From assembly GCF_964340395.1 (NCBI RefSeq), contig NC_135558.1, forward strand, positions 7,045,001-7,109,000: a stretch of DNA of 64,000 nucleotides. Reading direction: 5' to 3'. This document shows positions 1 through 13,000 of this stretch, in pieces. Each line of letters opens with the position of its first letter. Positions within the stretch are counted from its first letter, which is position 1. The notes under the pieces are model-generated. The model was given only the letters and a program-made list of their open reading frames with translations, was not told where the DNA came from and did no database searches. Made by a program: the position numbers and the translations under genes. This DNA comes from Glandiceps talaboti (taxonomy: Eukaryota > Hemichordata > Enteropneusta > Spengelidae).

Positions 1-353
1 CAAAAGTAACACAGATACCATATGTCTTGTTCTTGAATTGTGTTGAGAGCAGAACCAAGGGAACGTGTAAATTAGGAGTAGGTCACGGATTTCGGCTGGG
101 ATTTTGTCATTGACGGTTTTGTAATATGTAAAGAAGGAGAATTGTGTAGTGTATCTTGAAGTGATTAGGCAACCAGAGTCTCTTGAGAAATAGGAGAAAT
201 ATGGATGAACTTGCTTGACCGAGTGGTTATTCCCTGGTTATTCGCAACACACTGTACCAGCATATATACCATAAAGACATCATTTACACAGCTGTGTGAC
301 TTTACAATTACTACATTCACGTCTGGAAGTACTTTGAAAATACAAACCATTCG

Positions 354-359
<6 letters not shown>

Positions 360-444
<85 letters not shown>
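360..444. repeat. (TA)n microsatellite
   Basis: About 42 uninterrupted TA dinucleotides, directly beside the palindrome at 460-600. The Ile-Tyr open frames over it come only from the repeat. Confidence 0.97.
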
Positions 445-448
<4 letters not shown>

Positions 449-459
449 TATATAATCCC

Positions 460-600
460 ATGAAATCAATGTTAGTTTTACGTCATAATGCTCAGAGTAT
501 GATTCCGCGGACTAATACAAATTCGAGCCGGTAGGCGAGAATTTGTAGTCCCCGGAATCATACGAGGAGCATTATGACGTAAAACTAACATTGATTTCAT
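460..600. mobile_element. 141-bp near-perfect palindrome, MITE-like foldback
   Basis: The left arm (460 to about 525) starts ATGAAATCAATGTTAGTTTT and the right arm (about 538 to 600) is its reverse complement, ending AACTAACATTGATTTCAT. The arms are about 63 bp long with a few mismatches around a short GC-richer loop near 526-537. There is no coding capacity. Such a compact hairpin inserted next to a TA array is typical of a non-autonomous MITE. The family is not recognised, and AT-rich flanks hide any target-site duplication. Confidence 0.75.
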
Positions 601-1284
601 GAAATTATATATTTATCACATAATTAAGTATTTCCCCGTATTTTTCTGAAATTTTAAATCGTATTTTACGAATATTGCATCATTTCATCGCACTATATTC
701 TTCATCGCGTATTTAAAAAATTCGCCCGTCGGCTATGCAAATTACATAATCGCGTGACCTGTCGCGAGGTCAAGCTTACCATTGTACGGTATCGATCATA
801 CTGTTGTGTGGTTTCTCAACCAAAATTATCGGTTTTAACCTTGCGATGTACATGTAATATCGATTTTAGTTTAAAACGTAAGTAGAATTGTCTGAATGCG
901 ACTTTTGTGCCGTCATTTTAATCATATTTTCTCGGGTTGTGTAAGTTCGGAGATCTGAGCTCGACGGAAAATCTGAGTCGGAAGCTTTCCGGCTGTGACA
1001 TCGATAATCTACGTGATTTTTAAATAGAATAAAATGTATCAAATACAAATAAAAGGACTTCTATGTATCAAACTCATGCCATCCAAGGATATATGTAACG
1101 TAATGTATGTATTTACGTTTGGAAAGCACATAATTATTACGATAAACTTGATCGTAGCGTGGGATTGACACGAACACTTAGTGAACAGTACGGAGAAAAA
1201 ATAGTTCGGTAGAACAGGGGTGATATGCTCTGAAATCACCCCTGTTTGACGTCACACAGTAGAAGATATGCACGTATTTATGTG

Positions 1285-1390
<106 letters not shown>

Positions 1391-1969
1391 TGATGATGAT
1401 ACTATTGTTAGATATTGGAGCAGGACAACTTGCCATAACTGATGAGCACTTGTCTCGTCTTTGGTAAAGACATATGGTACTCGTGTAGGAAACCACTAAA
1501 ACATGACATAGTTTATACAATGGGTGATAGACATTCCAGAGCAGAGAGTGAGTCAGGGTCAAGGAACTTCACAGACGAGTAGTCTGTCAGCTGGTCTTGC
1601 TGGCCTTCAAAACTGGTCAGCCAAGTCATTCGAAAACGTGAAAAACATATATTTTGAAAACGTTTGATAAAACAAAGTAAGTATTGCGTCAAAGACCTCA
1701 TAAAGTCTTCCAATATATGTACACTGCACATTCGGCGTTAAGTCCAACTAAAAATAAGCACTGTAATTTCATCTACGAATTCAAAGAAATTAAATTGTGA
1801 TTTCGTCACAAATTCCCACTGAATTGCCTTATGCTTTTGCTGAATTGCAACTGTGTAATTTACTCTAGAACTCCAACCGAATTACACTTCTATTTCGTCA
1901 TACATTCCTACTGAATTGCACTTTGGTTTGTCCCAGACTTCCTATTGCATTACACTGTGATTTTGTCTA

Positions 1970-2530
1970 GATTTACTACTGTCATTTTGTCTACATTTCC
2001 TATTGCATTACATTGTCATTTTGTCTACATTTCCTATTGCATTACACTGTCATTTTGTCTACATTTCCTATTGCATTACAGTCATTTTGTCTACATTTCC
2101 TATAGTATTGCATTACACTGTCATTTTATTTTGTCTACATTTCCTATTGCATTACACTGTCATTTTATCTACATTTCCTATTGCATTACACTCATTTTGT
2201 CTACATTTCCTATTGCATTACACTGTCATTTTGTCTACATTTCCTATTGCATTACATTGTCATTTTGTCTACATTTCCTATTGCATTACACTGTCATTTT
2301 GTCTACATTTCCTATTGCATTACACTGTCATTTTGTCTACATTTCCTATTGCATTACACTGTCATTTTGTCTACATTTCCTATTGCATTACACTGTCATT
2401 TTGTCTACATTTCTTATAGTATTGCATTACACTGTCATTTTGTCTAGATTTACCACAGTGATTTTGTCTACATTTCCTATTGTATTACACTGTGATTTTG
2501 TCACGATTTACTACTGCATTACACTGTGAC
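1970..2530. repeat. 34-bp minisatellite, about 16 copies
   Basis: Tandem units of about 34 bp, with core CATTTTGTCTACATTTCC followed by TATTGCATTACACTG. Several copies are shortened or extended, and sequence on both sides (about 1790-1970 and 2530-2700) carries eroded copies. Open plus frames crossing the array encode only the repeat and are not considered genes. Confidence 0.93.
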
Positions 2531-3487
2531 TTCGTTTAGATTTGCGTTGCAATATTGCATTATGATTACATCGGCATTACACTGTGATGTCTTCTAGAAA
2601 TCATAATTATTACACTGTGATTTCGTCCGAGTATTTCTTTTGCTTTACACTGTGATTTCGTTTTTCTAATGCGTTACATAATGATTTCGATATAGCACCC
2701 TATTTCGTCCATCGCGATTTCGACTAGAATCCTACCAAATACAGTAAATTTGATTTTACCAGGCCCAGAAACCCTTTCGAGTCATACTACTATATTATAC
2801 AATCTCCACAGCCTTACTCTCCATAATAAACTATTAAGCAAATACTGAAATAGTAATTACTGTGATTAACAATCACGACTACTATAATTGATCGACGGAA
2901 GTTACTTTTTTAATCAATAAATATTCTGCTTTGTTGATAAAATATCGATCTTTCAATTTAACGTGAACAAGTGACTTAGTGTCTCCCGACTAAATTGTTT
3001 ATGTTTCAATGAACGGATGCCGAAATGATTATCTATATAACACAACTCTAACAAGCTACCGAGCTTGCCTAGTCACAAGCTGTGCTAAAATTATCTACAT
3101 TGTGCCTGTTGCGAGTTTCTCTACCTATCACGGTGTAACATTTCACTCCCTGGTGTTTAATTGTAAACAAATTGTTGATACGACCAATTCTGGCTAGTCA
3201 ACTACGCATATGACAACGCACACGCGTAGAGTAAACGAATATCATCACCGAGAGTTGTGCTCTGGTTTTCTATGTTGTTCGTTCTGTAACAAGCCGTGTG
3301 TGAAAAGGTAGTGGTAGCTAGATTTGTCCACTGACCCTACCTCGTGTAGGGTCTATGATTTGTCTCATTCACAGTTTGTGTTTATGATGGTTATAATTAT
3401 TTACCAAAGACTTCATTATTCTAATTAGAGGAACGCATCATAAGTACATAGTTTAACACAGCTTGTGACATACAAACTCGGTGGTTC

Positions 3488-3491
<4 letters not shown>

Positions 3492-3546
<55 letters not shown>
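3492..3546. repeat. (CAGA)n microsatellite
   Basis: About 14 CAGA tetranucleotides without interruption. Confidence 0.96.
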
Positions 3547-3547
<1 letters not shown>

Positions 3548-3991
3548 TGTAAGGTATATATACTTTACGTCAAAGAATTCTACAAGATTACAACATGACA
3601 GATAACATCTATAACATCAAGTACTTTAGGTTTACATTCAATCAACTTAGAACCCAGAGTAGACATATTGGAGTCAAGCCAGTGTTTCAAACCAAAAAGC
3701 CCTCAGAACATCTTGTTGTGGGTTGCATTCCAAATTACCGTGATCGCACTAGAGAAACATTGCCCGAGGGCATTGTTTAAAATTGACATCTTTCCAGCAA
3801 AAAATGCAATCTTGTAATCAGTTTCATAGAAAACATCAAGTGAAATATTCGTCACTATTTTCATCCTGTACGACTATGAGCACAAACTCAATGATGTAGT
3901 CGTCTTATTTGAGTTGTCTCCAAGTTCAGCCGTAAATACTTCATTTAACAACATAATTATGAATCATATCACGAATGATGGCCCGTGACAG

Positions 3992-4039
3992 ACATACATA
4001 CATACACACATACACACATACATACATACATACATACAT

Positions 4040-4079
<40 letters not shown>

Positions 4080-4146
4080 ACATACATACATACATACATA
4101 CATACATACATACATACATACATACATACATACATACATACATACA
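3992..4146. repeat. (CATA)n / (CA)n compound microsatellite
   Basis: CATA tetranucleotides interrupted by a CA run near 4057-4078 and followed by degenerate CA/GCATGC sequence to about 4225. It produces spurious open frames in several frames on both strands. Confidence 0.96.
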
Positions 4147-5609
4147 GATATGCACACATGCACACACGCATGCATGCGTACAATGGACATACATGCACAC
4201 ACAAACACATGCACACGTACATATACACAACACCGCGTCAAAAGCAAACATCAACATTGCAATATCGTTCCACGTAGTGATCAGAATTTGACGTAAGTGT
4301 AGCAGTGCCGCATTTGAGAGGCTTTCATTGCTGAATTGCAGACCGTGTTGCCTTATCAATGATAACATATCAAATATTTCATCACACCATATCATGTATC
4401 AACTTTTGTAATACCATAGCATGTTATATTTAGGAATATTGATCTAGGAAAAGCAAGGTCACAGAAAATAGATATTTTGTAACACACTTCATCAACTACC
4501 TACTGATATAGTACAAGCTTAGTTGTGTGCAAAAAATAAGAAAAAAAATCGGCGTCGACAACAACTAGAAAGTAGGTAAGAAGGCGTCGACGAGTTGTTT
4601 ACGTGCAAAGTAGTAACGAATGCCTAATCTTAATAGTGTTATGCTCGACACATTTTCCACGATGCACTTGTGTTTTGATATCCAATGGTCACGTTACTAT
4701 ACTTTAGCTACATCTTTTCTTAATTTAAAGGCAATTTCAATTATTTTTTGGCAAAAGCAATATGTTACAGTACCACACAACTGCTGTGTGAGTCGATTTT
4801 ATGATAAGTAATTCTAACAAGTGAAGAGTATCAGATGTACAATATTGTTTATCGTCGAACATAGTTACGTTTATAGTACATCGTATTTGTCGGTAGTATG
4901 TACAGGAGTATCCATATGTTCATTGAACTAGTTTCATCAACGAGATGATCCAATTTCAGATAAACTATTAGTCTAATAGCTAAGTTGTTTTTTATTGTGT
5001 AAACTTGATTTTTATTTCATTTGTCGATATGACCTTTGACTACAGCAAAATGACAAAATTAGTTTGACTGGCAAATGCCAGGCTGAGGTTAATTCACGGC
5101 CAAACTCGCCTAAATCACTGGGGTTAATTATTTGATGGCAGTACTCTCTGATCGTTATCATACACTGCATATCACGCATTGCTTTAAATGCCAAACGTAT
5201 TTTCATTGCTGAACTGAACAATATCAATGTATTAAACTTGTGTTTAGTATTTGAAGTATCTTTGTTGAGGATAGCCTTTCAGTTTGCTTCACTTGCATTG
5301 TGTGTTTTAGTGTTTCCTCAGGATAGGGGTGGCGACACAGTGCGTGTCCCTATATTGACTGCAATGAATGTACTTGCCCATATTGAGAGAACAACAAATT
5401 CATCTTTATAGTCAGGTGGATAGAAAGTTCATTTTTGATCATGATATGATAGAACAGCGACAGTGTTACACACTTGTAAATGAAATAGGTGATAGAAAGC
5501 GACATGACATTTCCTCAGACAAGTTTTTACTTGTACCTTGATGAAATTGGTCCAATGTTCAAGTTCTTTTAAATACAACAATTACGAGTACACATGTACA
5601 TTATCTTAC

Positions 5610-5930
5610 CGTAAAATCCAGTAGATCATTTTCGGTCTTCCACCATATGAGGAAATCAGCAGTGGCCAACGACCCTTGATCTGACATACCAAAGGCAAAC
5701 CATCCAGTTGGATAACTATTTGATCTTTCTAGACGGAAGATTACTTCTTCCCGGGAGTAGTCAACTTCCCACGATAAATGGATATCGTCATAACTGTTCA
5801 AGGGCACGTTATATCTTAAATGATCAACTGATTGTTGAGTTTCGCGAGAAGGAATTTTTTCTTGTGATTTCGTCGCGACTACAAAAATGGTGAAGAATAA
5901 GATGACCTTGAAAATTGCTTGAATTGCCAT
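5610..5930 (-). CDS. First coding exon of a DOMON-domain protein (DBH/MOXD-like), partial
   Basis: The exon encodes 107 aa from the methionine at 5930. Residues 1-23 (starting MAIQAIFKVILFFTIFVV) form a typical signal peptide, so the product should enter the secretory pathway. The rest matches the start of a DOMON domain as in dopamine beta-hydroxylase and MOXD1: a W-x-V-x-Y strand (LSWEVDYS), then GWFAFGMSDQGSL and ADFLIWW. The exon ends after DFT at a phase-0 donor, ACG then GTAAGA. In this family the DOMON domain precedes the copper type II monooxygenase domains; none of those exons is visible down to position 1, so the gene probably continues outside the window. A methionine 13 codons upstream (5969) is also in frame but gives a poorer signal peptide. 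A GTGAGT donor on the minus strand at 6051-6056 could mark an upstream 5' exon. The monooxygenase assignment rests on one exon; another DOMON protein is possible. Confidence 0.7.
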
Positions 5931-7524
5931 CGTAGTATATATATACACGGTCGTATGCGACCCAATCAACTATTCCTCCTGTCACCAAGTATTGACTAAA
6001 TACTCGTGGTAGAATATCCTGATTATCGAACTGCGACTGCGCAATGTACAACTCACCTCGAGTCGAATCCTTGGCGCGATTTTGTGGGATGAGTTTACAT
6101 TAACATCGTCAGATCGATTCTTGGCTAATCCTTCTTTTTCGTTTACTATTCTGACTTGTGGCAATTTGTCTTGGTTCATAGGTATGCAGATCGTACGTGT
6201 ACTGCCCAAAGTGTTAATAATAAAGTACATAGCTTGGTAAACATTCTCGGAAATGTGTCCATGGTGTTCTCAATTATGGATAAACCTTCATACGACGATA
6301 GTCCCGGGAAATGTGAAAAGTTCATGAGAGACGTTCAACTCACTCCCCTACTACTAGTAATGGAGGATATAAATCCGATAGAACGAGAGTAAAATTTCAC
6401 CCTACTTCTTAGCCACCTTCATAAGGACGTGGCGACGTATTTTATATGCACCCAGTTCAAATGTCAACCAAGCCATCACCCCTTTAACACCCAGTCAAGA
6501 AATACGTACTTCTTCGTGCAGTAAATCACCAGTGTTTGTTTCAACGAGCATATATATTGCTATAAATAACGTATGCATTTACGAGCATTTTCGTGAAGAA
6601 ATAAATTCTTTCCATTGTGTCTTAGCATTGCATCATTAGTAATATTCACGTTGTTCTAGTTTCCCATATCCTAATTAGTGATAACATGTGTATAGTGACA
6701 TGCATACTGAGATAGGTAATTACTTGGTAAAAGTCAATATAAACGGTAAGATTAGATTGTCTCCGATAATTGTAGTTTGATATCACCGTTTACACTTATA
6801 GATTCAATGTCATGCATAGATACACCACTCACTATAACACATCAGGCACTTTCATTCTCAATTCACCAACAAAGCTTTTACTGAATGAAAACTCACGCAT
6901 GTATCACCAAGGTATTCTCCAAACCTAGACAATGTATGAAACACGTGAAGTGTCTATATAACAACGAGGCACATATGAAATAAGTAATCTGATGAGGAAA
7001 GAATTCATGAGATCGGCACTTGTTTCTTTTATGTACAGTGAGTGAAATGAGGTATTGTAATCTGTCAACCGTCAGTTCTGATCTGTACACCAAGGTATAA
7101 TAAATTGTCACTTTGTGTCAATGTATTCATTGTTTCCAGACAATGTGTAGACAGTCTATGAGGATGTGTTTATTGTCAAAATGAATTCACGCTTTCATGA
7201 CACACAAAGGGTCATCAAATTTACAAAGTTAGATACTCAATTCACACTACAACAAACAACTTGATAACGCGATATATCTTGTAAAAAGAAATAAAACTCG
7301 ATGGTTTGCAATGATCATGGGTGCATGTACTGTCGTGTGGAAGCCTGGAGAGGATCAAATTTGGTGACTTCATGAAAAGCAGGCAGTACAGCTATTTGAC
7401 AATCATTGAATCCTTTCAGTGCATTTACTATGTTACCAAATTAGGCGTATCGAAATCGTCAGTCGGTCTCAGTGTCAAGTGTGTAGTTGTCATCTTTAAT
7501 CTCAATCATAAAGTGTGACACAGT

Positions 7525-7970
7525 ATCACTTACATTATCACTCACATCTGCAACTTTAGTTATAAAGTGTGACACATCTGTAATGGTAGTCATAAAGTGT
7601 GATAGTGTTGCTGACATCTGCAATTTTAGTCATAAAGTGTAACACAGTATCGCTGACATCTGCAATTTTAGTCAAAGTGTAACATAGTATCGCTGACATC
7701 TGAAATTTTAGTCACAGTGTAACATAGTATCGCTGACATCTGCAATTTTAGTCATAAAGTGTAACACTGTATCGCTGACATCTGCAATTTTAGTCATAAA
7801 GTGTAACACAGTATCGCTGACATCTGCAATTTTAGTCATGAAGTGTAACATAGTATCGCTGACATCTGCAATTTTAGTCATAGAGTGTAACATAGTATCG
7901 CTGACATCTGCAATTTTAGTCATAAAATTTGACACAGTATTGCTGACATCTACAACCTCAATCATGACAC
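7525..7970. repeat. 42-bp minisatellite, about 10 copies
   Basis: Unit of 42 bp with core GCTGACATCTGCAATTTTAG then TCATAAAGTGTAACACAGTA. The period is a multiple of three, so the minus strand stays open and reads repeated 14-residue units (MTKIADVSDTMLHF). This is probably a shadow of the repeat rather than a gene: no domain, splice site or extension is seen. Confidence 0.92.
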
Positions 7971-8157
7971 TGTCTACGGACATGACATTCTCTAACCGTT
8001 CTCTGAATCTATGAATATCACGCGAATTATATAACATCGATCTTCTTTCAGATGCATATTTTAATTTCAGAATTCACTGATGAGAATGACATAGATGTGA
8101 AAAATAATACATTGTGCATGTGGGAGAGCAGGTTGAGATTTGGAAGTAGTTAACACG

Positions 8158-8184
8158 CTGTGCTGCTGCTGCTGCTGCTGCTGC
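8158..8184. repeat. (CTG)n trinucleotide run
   Basis: Eight CTG/GCT units in a row in non-coding sequence. Confidence 0.95.
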
Positions 8185-9871
8185 ATACCCATTCACTAGT
8201 AATTCCAATCATAAACGTTTGATCTTATTTAGAGTCAACGGGGCAAGGGTAATTTGAAATCCAACAAATAAGACTTAATCAGTCAATATCCGTTGTAAAT
8301 TGACTTGGTTTATGTGGTCCACGTCATTTGCACTCGTTGTGAATTCAGTCAAATCCTAGCGTGGTTGTAGTTGTGTAAGCCGTAACAATAGACCTAATTA
8401 TACACTTATTACATAGATCAATTAACGTCAACACATATAGAAATAAATTGAAAAAAGCACGGAAGTGGAAAATCAGACTCCGTATTTCTGTTTTATGAGT
8501 CACAGATGTAATTTTGATTACGCATTGCCGTGGCAACTACTTGAATTGAGTACAGTATGCTAAAACAAACTCATTTCAATTCCTTCCTTGTTCAGTAATC
8601 AAACGCCCGTTCCGTATAACATTAGCAAATTTATTACTACCAAGATTTGCTATCATAAAAGTTGAACAGACTGAAAGTACCCTGGAAGATCTTTTGATTT
8701 GTTACAAACAAGATTGATATAAAGAAATTTGAATTTTCGAGATCTGATCGTTGAGAAATATTTTTCATTTTCAGTATTGGAAACAGTAATTTAGCATACA
8801 ATGCAGCTAAGAAAGTACAAAAGTCATCAAGTATCGAGTTCAAAACATAAATAACTTCGAACATGCGTAAATAAAACCTAATCATCACCATGCTGCAGTA
8901 TAGTACAAATCACAGATAGTGAAAACTGAAAACGCCCTCTTCCTGTGAAAGAACGCAACCTTCATCAACATCGACTGAAGACCATTGTCAGCAACAATTT
9001 ATCATAATTTGATCAGTAAAATATGACAATTAATACCTATTTACGACAATATCAAATATTGGCACTTTCCTACCAATGTATCCATCTAAATTATTTTGCT
9101 AAGACAAGCACATTAATAAGACAATATATGTATACACAACTTCCACTGTGCTGATAACATTCGTTGACAGAATAATATACCCATTACCGTTGTGTTGATA
9201 ATATACACTAATGGGACAATTACAAATATACTCATGTCCGTTATCACGCTGATAACGTTCAGTAATAGGATAGTCATTGTGTTGACAATACGTGCTAAAT
9301 ATAGAACAATGCACCCATTCCTGAAAACGTCCTCGGTATGAAAAGCATCCTGATCAAATAGCCCACGTTTCAACAGTACTATCACCTACACCGAAGTGAA
9401 AAATTTATGAGCCCTTGAAACTTTTATATTTTAATCAGTTGAAACGTGCTAAAGGTGGTTGTGTGCAGTGGTGTATACATAGACAGAAGTGTATGGACAG
9501 CCTTCCGTTGCACTTATTAAGCAGTGTTCTTATAACATTATAATCATAGTCACAATTTCACTTGCTTTTTTTGTCAACAAAATTCTAGCTTTTAGTGAAC
9601 AGGCTTAGAAATGAGTATTTTAAGTTTGATATTTACAACAAAGTGAATAAAGAGGGTATCGTCAACTACATCTACATGGTTGCCTAGAATATGACACAGC
9701 AGGTAACATGAAATAAGCACGGTTTAATGGACAGACTAAATGTATTGAAAATAAACCCAATTTTGAATAGATTTCAATTATCACATGCTATAGATGAGCC
9801 CAGTGTTGAAAAGACATACTGAAAAACATCTTTTAAAATTAATTCGAATCCTACATGTGTTACTTTTCTTT

Positions 9872-10009
<138 letters not shown>

Positions 10010-13000
10010 AGGGTAGAAGAAACTTGCTGTTAGTAGGTAGTTTCAGCACAGCTGAGACAGGCAAAGAGATACAGTTGGTTGAACATTGTTGTAATACTAT
10101 TATATATAAAGGTCGTTTATACGTGGTTAACAGCTTCTCTAGTGCTAAATAACGGAATCGAAAACCTGGCACAAATACGTGCAGGCTACGCCTCTATGGA
10201 AAACAATGTAGGCGGAATATCTGTCAATTATTTGTTACAAGCTAGACGACAATTTCCTCATTTATTCATTGATCAGCAATAACGGCTTAAAATCTTCTCG
10301 TTTGGCACCTCAGAGGGCTTTATCAACCAGTTTGCTGTCCCTTTCTTTAATGAACGTTCTTTATGTATCCCAGGAAACCAGGTCATATGATTCAGATATT
10401 AAACAAACAAGTCAACCCTGACAAGCGTTCATCATTGCCTACATGCATGTGATACATTACAATGTCAACTTGTCTGGAACAATAAAACACATTCAATTCC
10501 AAATCTCTACCTATGTCGATAACATGTACATGTAATGCTAACAATAAATATATTGTCACGTGCATAACATGTCAATCACAATTATAAAGAGACAATAACT
10601 ACATACCAAAAACCGGTCGAAATTGACTTTGATTTAACGAAGTACACGCATCGAGGAAAATAGTCCTAAACTTTGGCTCTAACTTTAAAAGAAAACCACC
10701 AACTCAACCGCAATAAAAATTAAGAAAACATAAAAGTAGTCATCACCATGCGTATTTTTGAAATCGGCAAAATGATATTGAAATGACCCCAATATGGCCA
10801 CTGGAGAAAGTAAAAGATCGTGATGTTCTTGAAAACAGGACATGAAACCATATTACTTAGTTCAAAGGATTACCTTTAGGCACAGGTTTTCACATGGCAA
10901 CGTAGAGAGAGTTGAATAACTTTGATTTTGGCGAAATTGGTCCAGGCGAGGCACATTGCCTGGCTTGAAGCGCTAAGGAATTAGTAAAATTAATCGATGC
11001 CTGAAAATTATGCTGAGAGATTTCTGAATGTAATCTCGAGCTCTCGTGCATGGTTATTGTCACTATGTCTACATTTGTGGTAGATACCCTACTCCTGTAC
11101 TTACAATTTGTAAAACCAACCTTTTCAAATTGGCCTTTGTTCTATCTGCGTTGTCATACACAACAGCTACATTCGCTCTTTCCAGTATATTGTTGTGGAC
11201 TTATTTGTACCAGTTTACTATTCAGTTTTATTTTTGTATATTGTTTTGTTTGTTTTTTCTGCGTGAACTTTCATTTTAACTTACCCTAGTGGGATGAATA
11301 AAGTAATTCCGGTCTTAATTCTGAAAAGCAGTACATAGGGCTTGTGGTCCTAACATCATTGTCAACTTTGGTTGTATCTTCATAAAAACCATATACACTC
11401 TACAGAAGCACTATAAACTACTTACGGTAGTATGCTATTTGTAAATACCTAATTTCCGCTTGTCCAATTATTCTACTAAGACTGAAAATATATACCCTGG
11501 TGACAATTATTAGCATTAGTTACCAGTCAAAAATTGATAATATCATGACCCCCTACAGGCACTATACCATGACCTCGCTAGACACTATGTCATGTACCCC
11601 CATCAGGCAAAATAGCACTTATAACCTGGCCTGGAAAACCATGAACTGTCAAAAATCTATGTGGATGTCAACTCTATCCCCCAGTGCACATATAGATTAA
11701 AGGTGAAATAAATAACCTTTTTTTCATAATCTTGTCTTGCATATTAAAAACCATCAAACATGGTTTGTTTTAATCTGACCTTCACCTCCACAACCCTTGG
11801 AATGTTTCAACCTGCAAACTATCGTGTCTTTGGATTACTCTACCAAATTTAAACCTAATTAGCCGATGATATTGGATCATTCTGAAATTACTTTTTGAAC
11901 GTAAGAAATACATGGACTTTGACGTGAAGGTTTAGCTTGAGGCAGTTTGACTTCAAGTGGTTTACATTTCCTATTCAATGTTCATGATTACTACCTATAG
12001 AGTCATTACCCTCCCTTCAGTACATAACATATCTCGAGGACCGTTTCCTCTAAGATTACATCTTTATAATAAGGTAGTTAATTATACGATTGGCATACTG
12101 TACGGTCGCACTGTATCAATTTTCGTGAAATAACAAAATGATTGAACAGGTTTTGTAGGGTATGGTTCTGGCGAAGTATTTCCAATTTAAGGGTACACCA
12201 TTTGATTTCGTGGGGGGGGGCTGGATTATTCTCGAAAACAAAATTTGTCGCATAAAATTTCAGCAACAAAACTTGCTGTGCCCCTACTAGGCAAAAAGAA
12301 CGTATTTACTGTTTGAACTCGTGAAGTTGGCTTGCACATAGTAAAATGTATAAGAATTGTATGCTATTTGAAATTCAGCTTTAGAGTGGTTTGCTTGTAT
12401 ATTGACATCATCCATTACCATCATTAGTGTTACTATGTCTTGGTAAGCCATAAGAAATTATTACGACTTAGAAACCATATTCTTAAATGGCGGACGAGAT
12501 CTCGCAAAATGCGAGAGTTTCTGCTGGGGGGGGGGGGGCAAACGCTTTTTAACGAATCATGTTTGGCTAAGCCAAGGAACCCAACATCTATATGAGGTAA
12601 GTAAAGTTTTGTATACTTATAAAACCGAAATTCCATCAGGACATGGCTAGTGATTATAAAAATCCTGTTATATTATGCGATAGACAATTTCAACTATAAT
12701 TTGTATGGGTATGCTATTTCAAAAGATTATTAGTATACTTATTAGTGATAATTATCACAGTCATTACTATTATTTTTGTATTCTGTTTAGTCCGAGCCAG
12801 TAAATCAGTCATGGTTAGCCCTAACAAGTGATTATCAAAATTGCTTTCTAAATAGATTTTGAAAATCGTTTTGACTTCCTGGCTAGTACTGCTGCAATGA
12901 TTTATCTTTAATATCTTCTAGTATTTATTTTTTCCCCATCCATCTCGTTTTGAGTCGTATGACGCCAAACCTTATTTGTTGTGGTTTAGAAATAGCTATG

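Noticed and set aside
1945-2529. 194-aa open frame of repeated HFVYISYCITL-type units
   Set aside because: Produced by the 34-bp minisatellite. Three frames are open in the same way, and no start context, domain or splice site supports coding.
3595-3780. 61-aa plus open frame (MTDNIYNIKYFRFTFNQ...)
   Set aside because: Short, no recognisable domain or splice context. Kept as non-coding.
7708-8037. 109-aa minus frame with MTKIADVSDT repeats
   Set aside because: The 42-bp minisatellite is a multiple of three and stays open by chance; there is no homology or gene structure around it.
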